Source of the DNA: Trebouxia sp. TZW2008
Taxonomy: Eukaryota > Chlorophyta > Trebouxiophyceae > Trebouxiales > Trebouxiaceae
Assembly: GCA_002118135.1 (NCBI GenBank)
Contig: BDIU01000034.1
Location: 157,188-221,187, forward strand
DNA: 64,000 nucleotides
Direction: 5' to 3'
Under the pieces are notes generated by a model. That model did not search any database. It was not told the origin of the DNA and worked only from the letters and a program-made list of their open reading frames with translations. Positions 11,515 through 25,100 of this stretch are shown here, piece by piece. How positions within the stretch are numbered: position 1 is the stretch's first letter; each line of letters begins with the position of its first letter. The translations under genes and the position numbers were made by a program.

Positions 11515-14500
11515 ATGTCACTCAGTTTGGCAGAAGTCATTGCCAGAACATTACTGAGCACCCCGGACACTGACATTCCTTCAGAAGACATCCTGCTCTG
11601 GAAGTGGCGAACAGGCATTGTTGAGCAGCACTGTATGCCCTGCAGCTGGCTCGAGTCCCAAGGCTCACTTGACAGTCATCAGCTGCTCCTCAGCCTTGCT
11701 GCCATCAATGGAAGCGAATTGATCCCCTTTCATGAGCCATCCTGGCGCTCACAAGTGCTCAAGACAAAGCCACAACTGCGGCCCCTCATCCTGTGCTTGG
11801 ATTCAGTAGTTGTTGCATCCCTCCCTGAGAGACCAGAAGCCCAGACATTTGTTGATGAACTGGCCAACAAGCAGCTTAAGGACTACAACGTGGTCCTGTT
11901 GCGTACTGCCTTCATGTTGGCAAAGCTGATCAGCTTGTCTGAGACTTGCGAGATCGAGGCCCCTATTGTCAGCCTGCTAATTGCTGTGTGTGACAACATC
12001 AATGATGGCTCCACTGACTCACCTGCTGCCAACGAAGAAGTGGAGCTGTTGTGCAAGTTGCTGGTGAAGGTTTTGCTCACAATGATGCAACAATCAGCCA
12101 AGCGCTACAATGGCAGTCAGCACCAAGGCACTATGGCATGCTGCTTGCTAGAGCACATGGTGGCTCAGCAAGATCATCTGGGGGCCATCTTGTCTGACGC
12201 CATGCTGAGCTCTGGTGCGCAACATGTTCCCAAGCTCTTTCTGAAGCGTCCAGCATCAGCAAGGCATGCCTTGCTAGCATCTTCTCAAGATATTTGTACA
12301 TGCTTGATGCAGCAAGCAACGTGGAATGCGATAAACTTTCTCGACTGGCCAGCCAATGGCCAAGTTTTGCAAAATCTGATAGCAAGTTGCTGCCGCATTG
12401 CAGGACTTCCAAGCTTTCACTTGCATTGGAATGCATCACATGCATCCAAGCCAATGTGGTCTGCACACAGGTCTGATCTTGGTGGTTGTGGCAGCCTTGC
12501 AACACGGCCTCAACTGGTCAGCAAGTGCATTTGAGCTGCTTCATTATGCTCAAGGTCACCTCACCACAACGCAAAAAGGCTTCCTTGAACAGCTGCATGG
12601 CATCAAACACATCAGCAGCCTCCTGCATCCTATAGAAGACATAGCAATCATGGACGAAGCTTGCAGAGGCCTTGGCAAGATGTCCAACCTTGCAGCGTAC
12701 CTTACTCAGTAAGGTCAGGAACTTTTGGCTGACTGATATATACACGACTGATGACACAGCACAAAAACAACAGCATCTGTTGCAAATGCAGTGTCAGCAT
12801 GCATTGGACCAGCGCCACGATCATGGGCAGACCATGACCATCACGACTTTTATGAACAGCATATGCTGGCCATGTGGAGGGCCGCCGCCTTTTTGACGCT
12901 CAATTTTCGGATAGGAAGTCATCAAGAAAATGTCGTGCAAGAGCGTATTGAGGCGAGTGGCTGGTGACCTGCTTGCGTGATATGCTTGCACACGTGAACA
13001 GACATTGCTTGACAAGCTCCTGGCACAGTGGGTAAACAAACGCTGTTTGCTTTAGATATGACAGGAATGCGTTGGCTGCATGTAATGTCAGTAGCATCGC
13101 CCCTTTCTCAAGGGGCGTGTCTTTTGTGACTGCACTATCCATATGTGCAGGGAGGCTTGATGGCTCTGGCAGCTTTGCTGTTTGTACAAGACATGATTGA
13201 GGGTAACTATGCAGACCCTGCTAAAGACATCCCTGGCTACCCTGAATACATGGAAATGGAGAGAATGCTGATGGAGTTGGCATACCTCATGTTGTTTGTG
13301 CCTCTTTCATCTTCTGCACTTCAAAGTAGCCGCAACATGATCAGCGTTGTTCAGCTGGGCCTGGTTGCTTTCTTATCTTACGTATCACGTGTGGCAGACA
13401 TAAAAACTCATTACTATCTTGATCAGTTTATTCACCTGCTGATGAGCTTTTTAGCAAGACAGCCACCCTTGCTGCTTTTTGCTGAAGCTAGCTTTGGGCC
13501 GGTGATGTGGGCTAGAGCTTTCAACATCATCGCAATGTTATGCCAATATACAGGTAATATGCTCTCACCAAGTCTTTTCTATAGTTCCTGAACATGTTCC
13601 TGACCTTGTCAAACGATTGTCTATGCACAACAGCACAGGAAGCAAGCCGGAATGTGACAGCACAGGGCACAGCCAATTGGGCAAGTCCTGTCTGGGTTGC
13701 ATGCGAACTCATCTGCTGCACTTTGGTGTGTTGCTATGCATTAGCAGGAGACGCTGGTACAGCTTTGCCTTGCTTGTATCTTGCAGTAGTTTTGGACACT
13801 AACCGTGACAGCATGTATTGTACAGATCTGCTGTCCAAATGCCCAAACACTGAGAGTGTCTGCATGTACTGTGCAGATCTGGCGTCCGACTGCCCATTCA
13901 GCTTGCATGTTCTGTATGACCTTGTGTCTAGCAGCACAGTCATGCACTGGGTGTTTCTGGACACAGCCCGAATCAAAAAACTTCACAAAAGCTTGACTTT
14001 GCTGAGTCAGCTTGCCTATGTTGGTCGCAATGATGAGGTGATCTGCATATCGGCCGCTTGCATGGCCAGGCTATGGAGTTGGGACCTTGAAAGGCTCTCT
14101 CTCAAGGACACAGCATTTTGCTCTGAGTTTTCCAAGATACTGGTCCAGTGCCTCAACAAACAATATATGGTGAGCAGCATGGTCTGCATGGTAGTTGCCG
14201 ATGGAAATGCAGGGTCTCTGGCATGCACATGTGATATCCGGTGCTTTTGTAGCATATGTCTCAGCAGGGATTCAGAATTGCTTGAATATGCAGGACCCAA
14301 GCAAATGGACAAGGCTGCGCTGTGTGGCTGTGTCTCGTCTGATGTTGGCCATTGCAGACATTCCATCAGTCGCTGCACCTATGCAAGAGGTACACAGAAG
14401 CTGCAGTTGCTGTGTTCACTATGCACTGCTGAAACATCTGCCCTGACATGTCACTCCATGCATCTTTCCTCAGTCATTTGTCATGTGTGCTGCCTGCTTC

Positions 14501-17500
14501 ATCAAGTCACGCATATTCTCAAGTTTTGAGATGTCTGTGCATCTGGTCGCATGCAGGCATATATCTTGAGATTGACTGAACTGTGTGTGCATTGTGACAG
14601 GCGCACAATCTAGTAGATCTAGTCCATTTCCTCTTTGCCTTGGATCTCAGACATGTACAAGATGCTCGGTCTCTATACATTGTGCTAGAGGGTGCTGTCC
14701 AGATGTTGGACACGGCGCTGACTCGCCACCATGAGGACCTGATGGTATGCCAGGCAGTGCACATGCCTGCTTCATCACATGTTGACAGACTGCATACCTC
14801 TCATACCTCGGGCTGAAACACCTGTGCTTGCAGTGATGGCAGACACTTCAGTCTTGCAAGCCGATGTCAGTTTCCTGTAAGTGCTGTCATGACAGTGATG
14901 ATGCCATGATCAGCATCTGACTTGGGCAATATGCAGGATGTGTGTGGCGATGGCCTTGTCTTTAAGCACCTGCTGCGCATCTATCAGGACTACCCAAATG
15001 GTCAGCCGGATGCTCATGACACCAAGCGGCTTGACACTTTGATCAATAGACGGCCACATCATCCAGGCATCATCAAAGCAAAGTTGCTCAGGTGCATCAT
15101 TGTCATTGCCATGGGCTGTCGCGATGCAACACACCATGGCAAAGCTTTTTACCAAGATGCGTTTGAAAAGGCATTGCAAAGCGCTATGCCAGTTGCTGCA
15201 GCAGCTTGGCCAGTACATATATCTGGCAAGGTTGGCAAGGAGATGTTTCTGTGGCCTGATCAAATACACAGCGATTTAGAGCTGACCTTGCAAGACTTTG
15301 TGAGCATGACAGGCAAGTGCTGTCCCTCTGCAAAGTGTGCAAACTGTCTTGTTGCAGCTCAAATCCTGCACGACTCAAGCCTGAAAACCTTTTTGATACA
15401 TCAAGTTTGCATCAGACCTAAATCTCAGTCCACGCATGCTTCACACTTATGACTAGCTGCAAGCAACAGCAAGGTTTACTGTCGCAATTTGCTTGCAGGT
15501 CTGCTGCATGAGCACGTGTGGTCTCATGACATCTGCCCAGAACCACCTCCACCTGCGGGGTATGCCAGAGTTGTCTATTCTGTTGTACACTCTCTACTTG
15601 TACAAACAACAACTATGGCCACTGATCTGGACTCCCTACATGACTCTGTACGTAAAGCACAAAAAGTCATGGACAAGTCACAAGCCCCTAAAGGCACAGA
15701 CGTGAAAAGATGTGCTCATTTGGCACAGCGCCTGGCAACAAGGAAGGTTGCGCTGCAGCTGGGTGAGCTGTTGATGCGCTTTTTGTGTCCTCCGCTTGTC
15801 AAAAGTGGGCTCGCGTGCTGCATTTGCAGCCAAGACATCAACAAGCACAGCTGCAATGCACAGCCATTATTGCGCATTGCTAAGTTGAGAGATAGGATAC
15901 TTTGTGTTATGCAGCTGGCACAAATGTCATGCAGCGTGCGCGATACTGCATGCAGTCTTGCATCTGACATCCGGCCTTGATGCACTTGCCTCATGTGAGC
16001 CTGAAACCATCTGGGCAAATGACTCACTCACCAACCGCCCCTTTCTTGTGATGACTTGTGTTGAAGAGTGAGTGCTGTGTTGATTTCTGCAGCCAAAATT
16101 GCATTCAACGCGAGTAAGATGAGCCAGCATCCAGCGTGGCAAGGGCAATTTGATGAAGTAGCAGCATCAAAGGATTCACAGGATGTTAGAAGTTTGGCAC
16201 AAATGCTGAGGCTCACTGAGCTCATGAAAAATGAGCAATGGGCAGATGCAGGGACGATTGGAGATTTGCTGCGCCTTTTGCGCAAGGTCAGATTTTGCAA
16301 CATTGCTTGTGCATGTGTCCCTGTCTTTGTGGCAATGCAGATCGTGAAGTTCTGCATGCATGAGCACAATGGGCTGAGTTGAGATACAAAGCACGGACTA
16401 CCATTGTACTGCAGCTTGACATGTCCTACCGTTGTCGGCGTCACACCAAAAACACCGCAGAAGGCAGTCACGGTTGTTCTCCTGACATCCAGCAGACAGC
16501 AAATGGTAAGTTCTTGCCTTTGCTTTTGCACAACTCAACACTTTTTGCAAACACAGGACAAAGCTGCTGACGCAGCTGCCAAGCAGCTGCTGGCTGAAGA
16601 AGAAGCTATCCAAGCCCATGCAGCATCCAAGAAGGCCAAGAAGAAGCGCCAGCAGTCTAAGAAACAGCAAGCTCAGCAGCAACAGCAGCAGAAGCAGCAG
16701 CAGGAAAAGCGTTGCTCAGAGCATTTGCAGTCTAAAGTGGCAGCTCAGCAGGCAAACAATGGGCACTCGCAGCAGAGCAGTCATGCCAAATGCAAGCTGA
16801 CATCTCATCATCACCAAGCTGTACAGACAGCGCAGCTTGCTGATGCTGCCACTGGCAACACACTTGCTGCTGGAAACCAGCAGCTTGCTGCACATCAGCT
16901 GGATCTGCACAGTCAACAGGAGCATCAGCTGGGGCACCTTGGTCATAGGATGGCAGGCTGGCAGACATCTAGTGCAGCAGCCTTGACCTCGAATGAACAT
17001 GTCAGCCATGAAACACAGCCTGCTCTGCTGCAGCAGCGCAGGCCTATGTCCTGGCAGAGGGATGATATGTGTCCAGACCTCAGCTGTGTCAAGGCAACAG
17101 CTTGTGCAGTGACCTTACGGCCTGACTGTGCTGTCACAGCCAAAGAAGCAGTTGATGATGACATGTGTGCGATGGCCAAGCTGTTCTGGTGTCCACTAAC
17201 ACAGGTATTTCAGTCAGTGCAGTTGTTGTTGAGCTAGAGACCTGATCGTCATGTTTGGATCAGCTGTCAGGTGCTGAGATCTTGTCACAGGGTGAAAACT
17301 TTCTATGCAATCAAGCTTGCTTGCTTGATCATCATTTCTATGCAATCATGCTTGCTTGATTGCTGGAGCAGGACTCTGTAGATGAGTTTGATTTGACTGA
17401 ATGTTGTTTGTGCAACATACCATGCCCGGTCTCTTGCAGAGCTCTTATGCAAATGCAACATTGGCATGTGATATTTTAGCATTTTCAACAGTGGATTGCC

Positions 17501-17990
17501 TATGCATGTCTCCTCAACATACTGTTGCTATTTGCAAACATGCTTATCAGGGCATGCAGACCTGACTTCCCTTTGTGGTATTTGATGCAGGCTCTCATGC
17601 AAGGCTCAGGGATTGCTGCTGATGGGCAAACATATGAAAGGCATGCAATAGAATGCTTGTCAGAGCATGCAGTCCTATGTATCCCTTGTGCTGACTGATG
17701 CAGGCTATGATGCAAGACCCAGCGATTGCTGCTGACAGGCACACCTATGAAAGGCATTCAACAGAATGCTTGTCAGAGCATGCAGTCCTGATTACACCTT
17801 GTGCTGACTGATGCAGGCTCTGATGCAGGACCCAGTGAATGCTGTTGACGGGCACACATATGAAAGGCATGCGATGGAACAGTGGCTGCAGCACCACACC
17901 ACCTCACCAGTTATTGGAGAGTGTCTTCCTTATCTGAGACTGATCCCAAACATCCTCATCAGATCAGCCATCAGGTCACAGCAGGGATAG
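11515..17990 (+). CDS. Large U-box domain protein, probable E3 ubiquitin ligase, multi-exon
   Basis: The C terminus is a clear U-box. FWCPLTQ ends an exon at 17204, and the next exon (17817-17990) codes ALMQDPVNAVDGHTYERHA, EQWLQHHTTSP, then LIPNILIRSAI and a stop, which is the full U-box order of Pro, Asp-Gly-x-Thr-Tyr-Glu and SP. U-boxes recruit E2-ubiquitin. Upstream, 16557-17204 codes an Ala/Glu/Lys then Gln-rich coiled-coil-like stretch (KKAKKKRQQSKKQQ) and a His/Gln-rich linker. The rest (exons around 11515-12470, 12490-12712, 13151-13553, 13630-14170, 14600-14750, 14930-15310, 15500-15790, 16080-16288) looks like helical, Leu-rich HEAT-like sequence without a family I recognise. Only the last two exon junctions are firm; the 5' part could be a separate gene. 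MYCTDL/MYCADL forms a small internal duplication near 13810-13910. Confidence 0.6.
17570..17816 (+). repeat. Two tandem copies of the U-box exon acceptor edge
   Basis: GATGCAG acceptors followed by U-box code start at 17591 and 17704, each 113 bp apart from the next and from the genuine exon (17817). They code ALMQGSGIAADGQTYERHA and AMMQDPAIAADRHTYERHS. Both then run into copied intron sequence (ECLSEHAVL...PCAD) and a stop. Both remain open and could serve as alternative last exons giving truncated U-boxes. Confidence 0.88.
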
Positions 17991-19145
17991 AGAATGTGGT
18001 AGAGAATCAGCGGGGCATTCCACGCACTATCACTTACTGGAAACAACAGACGGCGCTCAAGGTATGTCATTTCTTTGCTATCCCAGTGTTGTCTTGCAGA
18101 TGGAAGCACTTGCCGCGTAGGCTCCTGCACCCTGCTTAGCGCTGTCTATCCACAACACCTTGTTTTGGACGGAGCCATCTGCTGCCACAAGAGGACAAAG
18201 CCTTGCTTGCGTGTGCTGTTGCCTAGCACTGCGTCAGTTGTGTTTGTGCTTGGAGCATCAGAGCCTTTGTCATTGTGTCCACTGCAAGACCCTTGCTTTG
18301 CTCACATCACTGAATTTCTGTCTCCGAGCAATGCTGCGCTGTCTTTGCTTTGCATGCTGAAAGCAACAGATCCCATTGAGCCAGCGAATGCAGGCAAGAC
18401 AGACCTTGCAGGCTTCAGGCACTGCACAGCCATGCGTGTGAGGTCATATGCTGTATGCAGGAGGAGGTCTGCAGGACACAGCTTACAGGTGCAAAACACA
18501 GGTTGTCAGGCAAGTGCGTTTCAAGCAGCTGTATAGGCTCAAGCTGCATATACGCAGTGTCCCATCTTCAATGCTGTAACAGTGTCTTCAGGAAGTGTAT
18601 GGGATCAAATTAATCTGAGATATAGTGCAACATAGTAGGTAGGTCGCCTGGTGAAGATGAGCGACATTCAGCAGAACAGAAGCAAAGCTGTGGAGGAAAG
18701 TCAAAACAGACAGCTTTCACGATTGTCAATTTGACTCGTGACAAGATCCAGGCCGTTGCATGTGCCTTTTCTTTTACAGAACTAAACTTTGTAAACTGCT
18801 TCAGGAGCAAAGTGTGGCAGAGCCAAAGGCTTTCATGCGTGTTTGTGCACAAGCTGACAGAGCGAGAGAGAGATTACACGCTTTGGCCAGCCAACAAGTC
18901 TGATCGCTGTGTCACCTGCATGGTGCTCAAGCGCGTCAGTCCTGTCTGGCAATTGCCATGCTGGGCTGCAAACTTATCTCGCTGGTTACACATTCTGACT
19001 AATGCATCTCCGAGCTGTCATGCAATAATGTTGCCATTCTTGCACATGGAGCGCTTGCGCTCTCGCAAATATAGGTCAAAGCGACTGTCTGGACCTGTAG
19101 CAGCGGTCGACACACAGACCGTATTGCATCGCATCAACGCCTTTC
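17991..19145. other. Region between U-box and acyl-CoA synthetase genes
   Basis: Expected to hold the U-box 3' UTR and the synthetase promoter. An open frame at about 18075-18536, following a TCTTGCAG acceptor, codes Cys/Leu-rich sequence (including FAHITEFLSPSNAALSLL, faintly F-box-like), but no consistent exon partners were found. I make no gene call. Confidence 0.4.
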
Positions 19146-22100
19146 ATGAAAGGCCTCATGCAGGACTGGCCGCTGGTGGTGAACAGCATCCTTGACTATG
19201 CAGCCAAGTTTCACGGCGAGCAAGAAGTCATCACCTGTACTGTCGAGGGCCCTGTGCACCGTTACACATATGCGGAACTGCATAAGCGATCTCAGCTGTG
19301 CGCGCTCGCCATGAAGCGTCTTGGCGTTGGGTATGCGCCCTTCGCTGTTTGAACGCCGTGCTGACTGCGTCGTGGCTGTGCGCTGAGTGCTGGCCGATCG
19401 CGCGATCATGCAGCGCACGCAATGTATATGTTCATTCCCCGCAGGGAAGGCAGCGTTGTCGCCACACTTGCTTGGAACACCTATAGACATATGGAGTGCT
19501 GGTAAGCTTGTGGTCAAAAGTCAGCTGGTGAAGCTTTTTCCAATGCATATTGTGTATTGGATTGCATCCCCAAAACATTTTGACGCTATGCTTGTGGTGG
19601 CTCTATGAAACTTAGGCTTCAAGCTAGACTGCTGCAAGCATAGAGACCGCAATGTGCTGATCACAAGCTTGCTTGCAGGTATGGGTTGATGGGATTGAGC
19701 GCCGTATGCCACACACTCAATCCAAGGTAGCTGAAACATGCAGCAGTGCAATGCTGAGCATAGTTGCTAAGTATGCATGCATGTTTGTTGCTGACTGCAT
19801 CTGCAGCCCGCACTTAAGCAGTCCAATCATACTATGTGTGCTGCAATAGCCATTTGAACGCATGCAACAATGTCATGACTGTGATTCCAAGGGCCCTCAA
19901 TATGCCACACAGGGTAAAGTAGCATTCCTGGCAGTTGCACGTGTAATCCAATCACACAGCAGATCTGCCTGGCACTAGTCTGTAAACATGTGTTGGCAAG
20001 TTTAACATTATCAGTGAAATCATCAGTGTGTGATGCTTGGCCTTAGGCTGTTTGAGAAGGAGCTGGACTACATTGTCAATCATGCGAAGGATGAATACAT
20101 CCTGCTGGACCTGACATTTGTGGATTTGGTGATCAAGCTGCAGCATAAGTTCTCATCAGTCAAGGGCTTCATTGTCCTCACAGACAGACAGCACATGCCA
20201 CAGCATTCCAAGCTACGCAATATGATGTGCTATGAAGACCTGTTGCAGGCAAGTGGCAGAGACATGTGACTGAGCAGGTTGAGTCATGATTGTGACATCT
20301 GCGATGAGTCATGCATCCTATCATGCAGCAAGAGCATGACGCATCATTGGAGCTGCTGCAGTGCTTTTGCTGTCTCAGCAGCATCTGTAAGCACAGCTGA
20401 AAATGCGCAGTTCTGGTGTATCAGCAGCAGCAGCTGCTGCTCTACTCTGTACCATCACTTCATTAACAGCAGTCTGTCCCACAGGAGGCAGCGCATTGCT
20501 GCTATATGCAACTAACTAGGTCTTGGAACCTCACTACAACGCATGTGAATGACGCTGATGACCCTGAGTTTCCCTGCTGCTAGGGTGAGAAAACTGTCAG
20601 CAGGGCTCTGGTGATAGACGCCTCCAAACTTTATGGTGTTGAAAGTGTCTCAATGGTCCTTTGCAATGCAGCCTACGCACAGCAGCAAAGTCTATTCAAT
20701 ATGGGAGTCAATCGGTATTCGAATGTTCACATATGCACACACATCACATAAAAATGCATATCCACATCAGCAAAGTCATGCTATCACTAAAGTACATTGC
20801 CTGACCAGACTATGACCCTCTGAGCTGTTTGCAGGCTCAGATCAGCCAGTTGCCTTTCAGATGGCAGGTCCAGGATGAGAACCTAGCATGCGGTCTTTGC
20901 TACACTTCTGGCACAACAGGCAACCCCAAGGTGTGTGCAAACTGAATGCATCAGTTGCCATATGCATCATGCACTGAGAAGAGGGATGCGTGTATGTGCT
21001 GTTTGTGACCCCACTGCATGAGCAGCAGGAATCATGCAGCTCAGATGTGTGGTGAATGCGTTCATTCCAGAGCGCATCATATCCATATTGCAGATACACA
21101 GATTTCACGATCTGCATGCGACGGCATGGTACACACAGCCAACCACTGCTGGGCTTATGTTCTGGCAATGTTTGATAAATGCAGGGCCTGCTTCCTGCAT
21201 GCCATGATGTGGCTGACCTTACTTTTTTGATTTGACATAAGTTGATTTGATGGCAGACTCTTGACGCTTTGTCTGAGCTGTGCTATTGCAGACCTGGTCT
21301 ACTGTTGTCAGGCTGATCTTGATTGATCAAGTCAGGTGGATGCAGATGCCATGGCAGCTTATCATGTATACCTGCAGGGCGCACTGTACAGCCTCAGGTC
21401 CATTTTCTGCATGCTGTGATGGCCGCTGATACAGGCGTCACAAGCTTCCCGCAATATTGCCGGCACAGCTGATCTGGACATGATCTGCATGCGGTTGTAT
21501 GAGTGATCTAAATACAAAGTTAGCCTGGTAGTTTGATCTCTTGGCGTTTTTTCATAACTCTTTTGATGGTACAGGGCGTGTTGTACAGCCACAGGTCCAA
21601 CTTCCTGCATGCCATGATGGTAGCGGGTACAGATGTGATGGGTCTCAGTAGCACCAGCTGCTTCTGTGCCATTGTGCCGCTGTTCCATGCCAACTCCTGG
21701 GGCTTGGTCTTCGCTGCCCCCATCACCGGTGCCCGTCTGGTCCTGCCAGGTCAGTCACTGTCAAAGCTGTTGCCATTGTCATTGTCATTGTCAGCTCTGG
21801 AAGCTCAGTTTGTGCTGGCCTGGTCGCTGCCGGCCTCCTGGTCCTGCAAGTCACTCAGTCACTGTCTAAGGTTTCGTGATTGTCATCCTCATTGTCATCC
21901 TCATTGTCAGCTGGAGGCAAAGCACTGCTTCTGTGCCATATAACTGTTGTTCCATGCCAGCTCCTGGGGCTTGGTCTTTGCTGCAACCCAAGTGTCAAAC
22001 ACTGTCACCATCATAATTGGTATTGTGTGTGGGTCAAGTTGGATGTCTGGCATCAGTAGCCGTTGAGAACAGTACCTACCATTTGCTGCAGTATCTGAAG

Positions 22101-25100
22101 TGTTTGACATACGAGATGCATGCAGGGTGACTGCTTGCAGATCCAAATCTGGCTGGTGCAAGCATGTACAACACCTTTAATTCAATTGGATTGCACAGCT
22201 AGTGTGCCCACAGTCTTCCCTGACCTGTCATCACACATGGCTGACCACATTAAGCAGCTTCATGGCAACATTGCGTTTGCTGTACAACATCCCTGCGCTT
22301 CATGTACCCATCTGCATGCAGGTCCAAACCTGGATGGTGCCAGCGTGTACAACACTCTAGAGGACTTCCAAGTGGACGGCACAGCTGGTGTGCCGACAGT
22401 TTTCCTAGGACTGTTAGAGCACATGGCTGCCCACAACAAGAAGCTGCATTACCTGAAGATGGCAGCTGTGGGAGGAGCTGCGTGCCCTCCTAAGATTCTG
22501 GAGAAGTTTGACAGCATGGGCATTGAGACGCGGCACGCCTGGGGCATGACGGAGACCTCACCTATTGGCACCTCCGGATGCCTCAAGGTAAATTTTGGCA
22601 AGTTTTTTGCGCCGTGATAGCAAATTTGCTGTGCTGTGAGTGCCACACTTTCACCAAGTGTCCTGGAGGAGTTTGACAGCATGGGCATTGCGACATGCCA
22701 CGCCTGGGGTATGACAAAGACCTCGCCTATTGGCACTTCTGGCTGTCTCAAGGTGCAATTGCTACACGCATTCCCCAGATGCTGACATGCTGTGCTGTGT
22801 TGTGCTGTGCTGTGCTGTGCCGTGCTGTGCCGTGCTGTGCCGCGCTGTGCTGTGCCGTGCCGTGCTGTGCCGTGCCGTGCTGTGCTGGGAGACCTGGTTG
22901 CAACAGCATTTGCTCACAGACATAATAATCATGTCAGACACAGTACTTAGTGGCGTGCAGGGGAGTCAAGGGGCACTGAGCAAGAATGAGGAGCTGTTGT
23001 ATCGACAGAGCCCGTGTCAGAAGCCATTGCCAGCTGCAGCACTATACACGGCATGCAGGGAAGTAAGAGCTACTGATGCTAAGGACCCACTTTTTGTTGA
23101 AGCAGCACATATGGAGTGCAGGGCAGTCAAGGGCAACTGAGCAAGAAGGAGGAGCTGTGGTACTGCTAGAGCCAATGTCAGGCGTCCCTGTCAGACGCAG
23201 CACTGTACACGGCATGCCAACACGTCAGGGCCCACTATGTATACAGTCATTGTCTCTCAAGCAATGTGCATGGTATGCAGGGAAGCCAAGGACCCCTGAG
23301 CAAGAAGGAGGAGCTGTGGTATCGTCAGAGCCAGGGCAGAGCGCACCTCTTCTGCGACATGCGGATCGTGAATGACCAAGGGAATGAGCTGCCTTGGGAT
23401 GGCAAAGCCTCTGGGGAGCTGCAAGTCAGAGGGCCCACTATCATCAAGGCCTATTTCAGGGTAAGCAATGGTAAAAGTAGTCAAAACCAAGAGATCAAAA
23501 AAAGCAAAACAAAAGAAAGCTTATCAACTACCAGAAGAAGGATTGCCATGGGATGGCAAAGCCTCTGGGGAGCTGCAAGTCAGAGGGTCACATATCATCA
23601 AGGCCTACTTCAGGAATGGCAATGCAAACGAAATTGACAGAAAACAGGAAGAAAACAAAAGACTAGAAAAGAAAAGGAAAGAAAACGAGCGTCATGAAAG
23701 ACGAGGGCAATGAGCTACCCTGGGATGGCAAAGCCTCTGGAGAGCTGTAAGTCAGAGGGCCCACGATTCCCAAGGCCAACTTCAGGGTAGGCAACGCAAG
23801 CAAAGCATGACTCATATGGCCAGCATAGTTCCCCTGGGCTATACATGCATCACAAAGTCCGACATGACTTTGCTTGACAGTTGTGGGGTACTGCAGCTTA
23901 CAGTTGTAAGTGCAGTGGATCAAGACAACTGGTCCAGCACGGGCAATGTGGCCAGCATAGAACCCATGAGTAGCATGCGCATCACAGCCCAGAATATGAC
24001 TATGTTTGACAGTTGTGTGGTACTGCAGCATACAGAGGCAACTGCAGTGGATCAAGACATCTGGGTCAGCACAGGTGATGCGGCCAGCACAGAGCTTCAT
24101 ATGCATCACAGACCGCAACATGACTTCGCTTGACAGTTGCGTGGTCCTGCAGCATACAGAGCCAAGTGCAGATCAAGAGAATGAGTTCAGCACAGGCGAT
24201 GTGGCCAGCATAGCTCACCTGAGCTGTATGCTCATCACTATTTCCCGCGTGACTTCGCTTGACAGGTGTGTGGTACTGCAGCATTCAGAGCCTATTGCTG
24301 TGGATCAGCACCACTGGTTCAGTACAGGCAATGTGGCCAGGATAGACCGCTGGTTTACATGCACATCACAGACCACAACATGACTTTGCTTGACAGCTGT
24401 GAGGTTCTGCAGCATTTCAGAGCCAGAAGCAATGGATCATGAGTTTGCTTGACAGTTGTGTATGACTGCAGCATTCAGAGCCAAGTGCAGTGGATCAAGA
24501 CAACTGGTTCAGCACAGGCGATGTGGCCAGTATAGATCCACTGGGTTACATGCGCATCACAGACCGCAGCAAGGATGTCATCAAGTCAGGCGGGGAGTGG
24601 ATATCATCTATAGAGATTGAGAACATGGCTGTGTCCCATGAACAGGTGCATCAACCTTTCATGCAGTGCAAGGTCATGTGCACATTCACTGCATCTTTGC
24701 TCAACAAGCTGATGCATGTCAAGTGCAATCATTATGCATCTTGTCTCATGCTCTGCGTTCTTGTAAAACAGCTTTTTGTACATGTGCCCGCTTTGTTTAG
24801 CGGCTTTGTAGCAATGTGAACGACAGCTGACTCAAGAATGATGGGAAGCAAAACTGCTTTGCGCTGCACACATGTTTGACATTTGTAGCGTTCAAAACGC
24901 CCAGCAAGCTGAGCAGGGTGAGTGCAGAAACAGACTAGCTGTAGCAGTGTGAGGAATTAGCACCTCGCCATTTAGCTAGCAATGCCTTTTATCTCCTGAC
25001 GCTATAGGCAGCAGAGTTGTGACATAACAACGGCTCTATGTTTAGTGGGGGGGGGGGATGTAGCAGTGTGAGGCATTAGCACCTCGCCACCTAGCTAGCA

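Noticed and set aside
18075..18536. F-box-like gene between the U-box and synthetase genes
   Set aside because: Only one open frame with a vague FLSPxxALSLL pattern. No consistent start, partner exon or full F-box could be found.
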